DNA from: JBGQDM01 sp041495845
Lineage (GTDB): Bacteria > Acidobacteriota > Terriglobia > Terriglobales > Acidobacteriaceae
Direction: 5' to 3'
Assembly (NCBI GenBank): GCA_041495845.1
Contig: JBGQDM010000005.1
Coordinates: forward strand, 1-64,000
Length of the DNA stretch: 64,000 nt
The translations under genes were made by a program, and so were the position numbers. Each line of letters starts with the position of its first letter. Position 1 is the stretch's first letter. This document shows positions 43,244 through 49,523 of this stretch, piece by piece. A model generated the notes under the pieces. The model searched no databases, was not told the origin of the DNA, and saw nothing but the letters and a program-made list of their open reading frames with translations.

Positions 43244-46200
43244 CTATGCGCCGGGCATCATTAGCGCAGGGTCCGTAACCTCGATTGTGTCCGCGCCAGC
43301 GCCTTTAGCAGAAAACACCGGAGTAAACGTGACCTCTTCTCCAACCTGCAACATCAGTTTGCCCAACCTAGACGCCGGGCAGAAAAAACGAGGGTAATCC
43401 TTGTTCTCGATGAAGCAATATCCCGGCCTTACCGCTGCCACTCTCCCTTTGAGTCGGAGCGGCTTCACCCTATCGGAACCTCTAGGACGAAAATACACCT
43501 TATTTGACTCGACATTAGAAAAGTTGCGTCTAGCACACTCCGCGAACACTTCCTGCGCATCACTGAACTGGCTGTTCATAAAAAGCATCCCGCCGAGCAC
43601 TGCAATGTAACGTGGATCACGAAAACCGTAAAGGCTTCCGATCCGAATGGTGCTGATTGCCGTACTGTACGATTCGCCCGTTCCTAGTAACGCAAGCGCA
43701 TAAACAATGCAAGCACGGTACTCATCGGGTTCGGAAATCACTGCAGGCTTGATGACTTCTATTGTCTTTTGGGGCTCGTTCCTCTGCAAGTAGACGCGCC
43801 CCAGAACGTAGCGCGCTATGTTTCCCTCTTTGTCAGCCCGAACCGCCCGCTCTAATTCATAAATGCGCTCCGGATCGTTTCCCAAAAACTCTTGCACTTG
43901 TGCAGAAACAAGAAGTAAAGACTCGCGACTGTTGATTGACCGCAACCCTTCACTAATAATCTGTTCACATTTCGACAGGTACTCTGCCGAATCACCCTTC
44001 TCGCGCTTTGCCCAGTCCAAATACAGCGTCGCCAGGCCCGAATAGGCAAACTCGTCCTTGCTGGACATCGACAAGCACTGCCGGAAGGACCTTTCCGCTT
44101 GAAGCAGTCTCTTTCGGCCTATTTCAACGCTAGCCGTTGTACGTGCAAGCTGCGCCAGGATCAATCCTTTTGTGTGGTGAAGAACCCGAACATCCTTACT
44201 GATTTCAATGGCGCTGTCGATCTGGCCAAGCGCCAATTCCGGCCTTCCTTCGTGCAGCAACATGCGGGCGTAATGCTGCTTGACATAGGGGCTTTGCGGG
44301 TCCTTCTTGCAGGCAGCTTCGAAAAATCTGGTTTTGCCGTCAAAACTGCTCAGGCTTGCGACGACGTTGTCAGATCGCACAAATTGTTCAAATGCGCTTT
44401 GATCTGCTCCATAGTTGAGGTTTAGCGCTTCGATTGATCGTTGAAGAAGGTTCTCTTTTTCAGCTGAATCGCCGCAACGCTCCCAAACGATTGCCGCAAT
44501 AGCCCTGTGCCGCGCTCTCCCGCCGTACCGCCCGAGTGTCGAATCAATCAGATCATAGATAACAACCCCTTCGGTCTGGTTCTTTGTCTCTTCATACATT
44601 GTTGCTAGATCGCTACCCAGCAAGCTGGCCAATAAAACGTCGCGGACATACGCGCCGTGTGTGTAAAACCCGCACACGGCCAAATATAAGCGTCTGGACA
44701 GGTCGTTACCGATACCCTTAAATTCATCGATCAGAATTGCATCGAAATTATTGTCTTCCGTTGCTTCGCGAAGTGTGACCAGCAATTCTTTGCCGTGTTT
44801 GCTCTCTATTACTGCAAACTGCATGTCAGGAGTCAGGTTCGCCAGCTTGTTAAGTTCTCCGTTTTGCTTCAACGTCTCCAACAGCCGCATTATCTCGGCA
44901 TCGCTCAGGCTCTCAAGCTCGTACTCCTTAGGGAAATAACGGCCACGTGACTGCCTCCATTCGTTCTTCCTTTCTCCCATCACTAAGAACGCAGGGCTTT
45001 TCAGTCTTCTTAATCGGTCAAAAACCCTGTGGAGGTCGCGCGAATGGTCAGCCGCGTTGTCAACAAAGAAAAACTTTTTATCTTGCCCAAAAAGAGAAGC
45101 TGCGAACTCCAAGTCTCCGTCAATCACCGACGCTCCGGCCTTGTGGTAAAAAATGTGGCCCGCACGATCTGAAACCAATTGAGTCGCCAGCATGGTCAGC
45201 AGTGTTGTTGTTCCATAACCTGCCGGTCCGATAATGATGGCTGAGCCGCTAGAACTGCTGGTGCTTGTATAAAAATCTAAAAGCTGGTCATAGACTTCTT
45301 CCTGAATGTCGCGCTCAAATGGGATTTTCTTAGCAGCCAGCGTCCAGTTTGGCCGATCTCCCCTGAAAAAGGGTTTCGTGTTGGGCTGTTCACTGAAGTC
45401 CGCAGCGTTCACGTATCTCCAGTGAGCGAGCAGCCTCAGGACGGCAGTAGGATTGCGCTCGTATTCATCAGCGAGAGGGGCCGGAATCTTGTGCTTTGTT
45501 TTTCCGAGTAAGTCTATAGTATAAGCTGACTTATCCAGCACAACGGACGCAGTACCGACGAAATCCGCGAAGCTAGCATCTATCGTTTCCACGCCCTTGC
45601 GAGTCAGGATTTCGGCATTTAGAGCTTGTGTACGACGGGCGACCCTGTACGAGGGAAGGAGTGGTGATGGGTAAAATTCCTGGCGCATTTCCTCCAAGAC
45701 TAGCTTCCAGTTGGGGTCACGGTTCGAGTAGCCAACGTACAAGATTGTTGAGGTTGCAAACTCCTTCTTTAGCAGTTCGAACAGCATTCGGCGTGGGTCC
45801 CGAAAGGTCACGTAGTCACTCTGGGTGACTACGATGAATGGTTTGCCGATTCCTGAGAAGCGCCCATGCAGGTGGTAAACGGGAACATCGAAGCGGGGGT
45901 CGATTGGGAATAGTTCAGGGGTGATTCCGAAGGGAACGGGCTTCAACGGAGGACTTGGGTTCAAGTTGTAAGCAGTTTCAATAACGTTATCGTAGTTTGT
46001 TGTGAAAATCGCCTTCCATCGAATTCTCGTTAGCCATTGAAAAAGTTCGTCGGGCTGGAGGTCGCCAACCTGCGATTTGATAAAGATCTCAAGCTCAGAT
46101 CTACCTATCCGGAGTTCAACAATTTCAGCCACTTCCGCCAGATCATATTCGCCGCCGGTGTCAATATTGAACTGTGCAGCCATGCGACGGGCCAATTCCT

Positions 46201-46354
46201 GCCCATCAGGTGCAGGTTTGCCTTCCTTGTCCAGAATGTGCTCCCCGAGACCTGCGCCCACGAACAATACACAGTTCCCGGACTCCAGGGCGGTTCTCAA
46301 TCCGAGCGGAACGATAACGCTTTCGCTGGCAGAGACGGAGGGTGGTGTTGCCAT
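43244..46354 (-). CDS. SIR2-STAND-TPR protein with cold-shock-like C-terminus (Avs5-like defence gene)
   Basis: The 1036-residue protein starts with a SIR2_2 NADase-like domain (residues 14-280): NCVLFVGAGLG, AIFTTNYDNVIE (N120), PVYHLHGRF (H163 candidate catalytic His) and LYVGYSNRDPNW. Residues 325-560 form a P-loop NTPase, with Walker A GPAGYGTTT (376-384) in which the usual Lys is Thr382, and Walker B FFFVDNAAD. Residues about 660-940 are TPR-like helical repeats. The last 66 (970-1036) read GRVAAVRPGYCFIENKDYPR then QVGEEVTFTP, a cold-shock/OB pattern. SIR2-STAND proteins of the Avs5 kind deplete NAD on sensing phage proteins. It lies 60 bp after cas1 on the same strand, so may share its transcript. 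Confidence 0.87.
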   Translation of the reverse strand: MATPPSVSASESVIVPLGLRTALESGNCVLFVGAGLGEHILDKEGKPAPDGQELARRMAAQFNIDTGGEYDLAEVAEIVELRIGRSELEIFIKSQVGDLQPDELFQWLTRIRWKAIFTTNYDNVIETAYNLNPSPPLKPVPFGITPELFPIDPRFDVPVYHLHGRFSGIGKPFIVVTQSDYVTFRDPRRMLFELLKKEFATSTILYVGYSNRDPNWKLVLEEMRQEFYPSPLLPSYRVARRTQALNAEILTRKGVETIDASFADFVGTASVVLDKSAYTIDLLGKTKHKIPAPLADEYERNPTAVLRLLAHWRYVNAADFSEQPNTKPFFRGDRPNWTLAAKKIPFERDIQEEVYDQLLDFYTSTSSSSGSAIIIGPAGYGTTTLLTMLATQLVSDRAGHIFYHKAGASVIDGDLEFAASLFGQDKKFFFVDNAADHSRDLHRVFDRLRRLKSPAFLVMGERKNEWRQSRGRYFPKEYELESLSDAEIMRLLETLKQNGELNKLANLTPDMQFAVIESKHGKELLVTLREATEDNNFDAILIDEFKGIGNDLSRRLYLAVCGFYTHGAYVRDVLLASLLGSDLATMYEETKNQTEGVVIYDLIDSTLGRYGGRARHRAIAAIVWERCGDSAEKENLLQRSIEALNLNYGADQSAFEQFVRSDNVVASLSSFDGKTRFFEAACKKDPQSPYVKQHYARMLLHEGRPELALGQIDSAIEISKDVRVLHHTKGLILAQLARTTASVEIGRKRLLQAERSFRQCLSMSSKDEFAYSGLATLYLDWAKREKGDSAEYLSKCEQIISEGLRSINSRESLLLVSAQVQEFLGNDPERIYELERAVRADKEGNIARYVLGRVYLQRNEPQKTIEVIKPAVISEPDEYRACIVYALALLGTGESYSTAISTIRIGSLYGFRDPRYIAVLGGMLFMNSQFSDAQEVFAECARRNFSNVESNKVYFRPRGSDRVKPLRLKGRVAAVRPGYCFIENKDYPRFFCPASRLGKLMLQVGEEVTFTPVFSAKGAGADTIEVTDPALMMPGA

Positions 46355-46414
46355 CTATTCGCCTCAAACGGAGGATGATAGCAGAATACGCCTGGCGCGT
46401 GAGGAAGGGTCAAG

Positions 46415-47941
46415 TTAGGCTTCTTGGGGCCACAGGCTAACGAGCTGTGCCAGTGCGTGCCAGTGCCTGGGATGCGGACGCCGCCTGCCTGCGCGGATGT
46501 CGGTCGCATAGGGGAGCGAGATGCCCAGCGTTGATGCAATTGCGGACACGGGGAAGTCTCGGAGGGCGGGCTGAATCTTTTCCTGGTATCCGCTCTCGGT
46601 CAGCCAATTTGGATGTTCTGAGGGCTGCCAGGCCTTCAGTGCGGCGGCATGACGGAGGCGGCTGGCTGAGCGTAGGGCTTCTGCCTCCGGAGTATGCGTG
46701 GCTACTCGCCCGAGCCGCGCAATCTCGATCATTCTCTTGCTGGCCTCAGCCCCGGCACACGAAGCGCAATGGATCTTTCCTTCCTTGAGTGCGACGCCGC
46801 AAGTGCGACAAATCTTCTCGGGTGCTGGAGCTGGTTTCGTGACAGGCGCGTACGCTTCGCCTCTTGCTTCGCTTCGGTGGCGCTGCGTCAAGCGCGTAGC
46901 GGGAACGCTCTTGCGCGCGGCTTTGGAAGTGGAACTCCAGAGCGCGCGAGCAACCCACTCAGCTAGTGGTGCAACGGCACGACCCCAAGTAGGCGCAGTT
47001 TCGGATAGTCGGGTGGCGAATGACCCGATGAGGCGGCAGTTGCCATCTCGCCGCTCGAAGAACCATTCCCGCTTGAGCGGTTGGCGGGTGATCCAGTCCA
47101 GCAGGAATGCGTCTACCTGAGGTCGGACCGGCTCCATGAGATCGCAAGCGAGGCTGTCGCGGTTCGGGGTGTCAACATGCAACATTCCAAGACCGGGATC
47201 GAGTCCAAGAGCCGCCGCCGCAAGGCGAGCTTCGGATTCCAACAGCCCGTAGAGGAAGTTCAACATGGCCCCGGACGGGTTCGCTGCCAGTCGCGGCGAT
47301 CCCGAGAGGGGAGACTGACGGGTTCCGAAGGTTCGCCAGTGGCCAGGTACACGCGGCATGTCGTTCTTCGGAAAACTAATTGGGAGATCGCGCCACGCGG
47401 ACCAGTAGACGGCACCGGCCTGGGCTTCGACCAAGCGAACTGCCGGAATGGTTTCCGCATTCGCCAGTTGACTGCGAAGATTGGAGATCTCATCGGCGCT
47501 TTCAGAATCGAGCAGCTTTTCGCGGACGACTTTTTCCTGCCCAAGAAGTTTTTGGGAGATCAACTCCCGCGCGATGCGTTGGGCATCGCCGGAGTGAATC
47601 GCCAACGCTTGCGCGCGTCGCAGGCGGGCATCGGAAGGGCGAACGGGCCCCGTGGTGGCCAGCACCGAGCCGTCGCGTTCCAGCATTACGAAAGCTGCGT
47701 CCTGGTCGGCAAGCCAGCGCAGCGCTTCAAGTGTGATGAAGCCGTCGCTCCCAATCATGACCAGCCTCTTTAGGCCGTGATTCACGCGGGGCAAGCGAAT
47801 TGTCCGGCGCTCGTCCGCGATTCCATCGTGCAAAAGTAAATGCCCGGCATGAACCTGGACGCGGATGCCGTAGCCATTCAAGACCAGCACGCCAGATTTG
47901 CGGATGGCGGAGGACTGAGGTAGGTTTTGCGAAGCCGTCAT
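46415..47941 (-). CDS. cas1: Cas1-family integrase (casposase) with C-terminal Zn ribbon and HTH
   Basis: From the ATG at 47941 the protein has 508 residues. Residues 15-110 are the N-terminal beta domain (VLVLNGYGIRVQVHAGHLLL, MIGSDGFITLEALRWLADQD). The helical catalytic domain has E235 (LNFLYGLLESEARLA), H255 (GLDPGLGMLHVD) and D267 (DSLACDLMEPVRPQVD), the three metal ligands of Cas1. Beyond the usual Cas1 length come a zinc ribbon (C378, C381, C392, C395) and an HTH (463-486, VSAIASTLGISLPYATDIRA). Both features recur in casposases, which join element ends to a target. I discard the longer TTG-start frame. Cas2 is absent. Transcription is divergent from the polB operon. Confidence 0.93.
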   Translation of the reverse strand: MTASQNLPQSSAIRKSGVLVLNGYGIRVQVHAGHLLLHDGIADERRTIRLPRVNHGLKRLVMIGSDGFITLEALRWLADQDAAFVMLERDGSVLATTGPVRPSDARLRRAQALAIHSGDAQRIARELISQKLLGQEKVVREKLLDSESADEISNLRSQLANAETIPAVRLVEAQAGAVYWSAWRDLPISFPKNDMPRVPGHWRTFGTRQSPLSGSPRLAANPSGAMLNFLYGLLESEARLAAAALGLDPGLGMLHVDTPNRDSLACDLMEPVRPQVDAFLLDWITRQPLKREWFFERRDGNCRLIGSFATRLSETAPTWGRAVAPLAEWVARALWSSTSKAARKSVPATRLTQRHRSEARGEAYAPVTKPAPAPEKICRTCGVALKEGKIHCASCAGAEASKRMIEIARLGRVATHTPEAEALRSASRLRHAAALKAWQPSEHPNWLTESGYQEKIQPALRDFPVSAIASTLGISLPYATDIRAGRRRPHPRHWHALAQLVSLWPQEA

Positions 47942-48253
47942 GGAGGTTTCTCTCCTTCGGCGGTCAGGGCTGTTCGTCTGCTCCAACAGGCGGGCAGCCC
48001 GTATAAACTGTTGATAAGTATACTACTTAGGTACCTAAAGTACACCCATTAACACATGCCTTTCCGGAACTTGCGTCCAATCACGTCGAGGTTTATCCTT
48101 GTGTTCTGCGGTACAGGTCCTTGGCCATTAAAGAGAACCTTTGGGGTAAGAACTACCGCCTCTAGGTCTTGGACTAAAGAATTGGGCATCACTGGATAGG
48201 ACAGAGCCCAGCCATCGGACACCGCCCGTGGCACTTCACGTTGAGGTGCTGCG
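47942..48253. promoter_or_regulatory. Divergent control region of the casposon with a 12-bp palindrome
   Basis: The 312-bp gap separates cas1 from the HTH-HNH-polB operon. It holds the perfect palindrome TTAGGTACCTAA at 48027-48038 inside a longer symmetric stretch, CTTAGGTACCTAAAG, with TATACT nearby on the cas1 strand. It probably binds one of the element's own HTH proteins. A minus-strand frame is open from 48262 to 48049 (SYPVMPNSLVQDLEAVVLTP, then LFNGQGPVPQNTRINLDVIG) but lacks a good start. Confidence 0.5.
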
Positions 48254-48481
48254 GTGTCTTCAAGATCCACGATCCCAATCCTCACAGAACACAAGATTCT
48301 TCTGAGTCGCCAGGAGGCCGCGCAGCTACTCGGCATCAGCTGGCGCATGTTGGACGAGCTCGTGAAGCGGGGCGAGATTCGCATCCGCCGCGTGGGCGGT
48401 CCCATTCGCGGTCGTGTTCTGTTTTCCAGACTTGAGCTACAGCGATTTGCGGAAGGAACTGAAACTTCGAACAGGGGGTAA
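48254..48481 (+). CDS. Excisionase/MerR-like HTH DNA-binding protein
   Basis: The 75-residue protein is a single winged HTH of the excisionase type (HTH_17): LLSRQEAAQLLGISWRMLDE, then LVKRGEIRIRRVGGPIRGRV with the wing and LFSRLELQRFAEG. The start looks like GTG at 48254. Small excisionase-like proteins regulate transposition or set the direction of recombination. It is the first gene of the tight plus-strand operon that ends with polB, and could be the factor binding the palindrome upstream of it. Confidence 0.75.
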   Translation: MSSRSTIPILTEHKILLSRQEAAQLLGISWRMLDELVKRGEIRIRRVGGPIRGRVLFSRLELQRFAEGTETSNRG

Positions 48482-48487
48482 CTTCTC

Positions 48488-49033
48488 GTGGCGCGCAAAC
48501 AGCGCGAGCGCCAGAAGGCCCCCAGCAAGGTTTCTTCTAGCGCCCGCAATACCAAAACTCGGCTCATTTTACCATCCCGACTCTCCGAGCGCAGCTTCGC
48601 TGCCCGTGATCGTGCCATGCACGTCCTGGGGGATATGCGGCATGGCGCTTCGCTTTCGCGTGCTGCCCGCGATCATGGAGTAAGCGTACGAACAATCAGA
48701 CGCTACGTCGGCGGGGCGCTCTTACAAGAGCGTGCGGGCGGGAGAATCCGCGCGACCAAAAGCGACCGCTTTGTCCGCTACCTGCAACTCCCAGGCCGGC
48801 TCGGACCCATCGAACAAAGGGTTCGCGGATCAAGACAGGCTAGTGAAGCCGCGAGATACAAGGCAGCGCTCAACAGGCGCCTTCGCGGTGACCGTGGCGC
48901 GCTCGCGCCTTGGCACGGAAAGAAGATCGCGGGCATTGAACTCATAACAGACGCGGCCACTCTGAAGAGCCTCGCCGAGAGAGATCTCCTTCCTTACTCT
49001 CTCTACCGATCCCTTTCTGGCGGTGGGGCATGA
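48488..49033 (+). CDS. HTH-containing hypothetical protein of the casposon
   Basis: The 181-residue protein (GTG start at 48488, six bases after the previous stop) is strongly basic. Its N-terminal part reads KQRERQKAPSKVSSSARNTK, and residues 52-72 form a homeodomain-like HTH (GASLSRAARDHGVSVRTIRR). The C-terminal half, GPIEQRVRGSRQASEAARYK to AGIELITDAATLKSLAERDL, matches nothing I know. It probably binds the element's DNA. Its stop overlaps the HNH gene start (ATGA), so they are coupled. Confidence 0.6.
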   Translation: MARKQRERQKAPSKVSSSARNTKTRLILPSRLSERSFAARDRAMHVLGDMRHGASLSRAARDHGVSVRTIRRYVGGALLQERAGGRIRATKSDRFVRYLQLPGRLGPIEQRVRGSRQASEAARYKAALNRRLRGDRGALAPWHGKKIAGIELITDAATLKSLAERDLLPYSLYRSLSGGGA

Positions 49034-49326
49034 TCGCACTCAGCGGAGTGTCGCGTCGTTCCCGTGGGTGCTGTGTTTTCTGCGGATCGCGAAAACAACT
49101 CCAAGAGCACCATCTCGGCGGTCGCAACCACGCCCGTCACTTCACAATCACCCTCTGCCGTGAACATCACGAAGCAGTCACGCTCGCTATCACCAGAGCG
49201 GGGGTAAACATGCGCTATACCAGCGACAAAATGGAACGCTCAAGGCGCGCGCGCCAAGCCGCATACGTGTTTCTTTGGTTCCTGGATGACATCGTTTTCA
49301 CACCAACCTGCGAGGAGACAGCATGA
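49030..49326 (+). CDS. HNH-type endonuclease of the casposon
   Basis: The 98-residue protein has the HNH pattern CVFCGSRKQLQEHHLGGRNH, then ITLCREHHEAVT. The two CxxC-like pairs bind a structural zinc and EHH/N supplies the catalytic metal site. An HNH nuclease is a recurring companion of cas1 and polB in casposons; what it cuts is unknown. It overlaps both neighbours by 4 bp. Confidence 0.75.
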   Translation: MIALSGVSRRSRGCCVFCGSRKQLQEHHLGGRNHARHFTITLCREHHEAVTLAITRAGVNMRYTSDKMERSRRARQAAYVFLWFLDDIVFTPTCEETA

Positions 49327-49523
49327 TGAACAACGGGCGAGTCGAGCACGTTTTAACGCAGCGACTGGAAGACGGCTACGTGCGAACGCTGTGCGGGAGA
49401 ATCATTTTCAGGCCAAACCCTATAGAGACATACCGTGAACCAACATATTTCAGGTACAACCATCCAAATTGCCAAGACTGCTTGCGGAAGCACTTCGCCA
49501 AGACTGGAAGAAAACATGACTGA
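49323..49523 (+). CDS. Small Cys-containing hypothetical protein
   Basis: The 66-residue protein starts four bases before the HNH stop and overlaps the polB start by 8 bp, so the overlapping layout supports it as a real gene. It reads MMNNGRVEHVLTQRLEDGYV, then TLCGRIIFRP and a C-terminal NCQDCLRKHFAKTGRKH. The three Cys and the His could form a small metal site. No homologous family comes to mind. Confidence 0.45.
   Translation: MMNNGRVEHVLTQRLEDGYVRTLCGRIIFRPNPIETYREPTYFRYNHPNCQDCLRKHFAKTGRKHD

Noticed and set aside
48049..48618. 189-codon minus-strand frame across the casposon control region
   Set aside because: Most of it is antisense to the two HTH genes; only the last 70 codons are outside them and there is no good start, so I noted it only inside the control-region entry.
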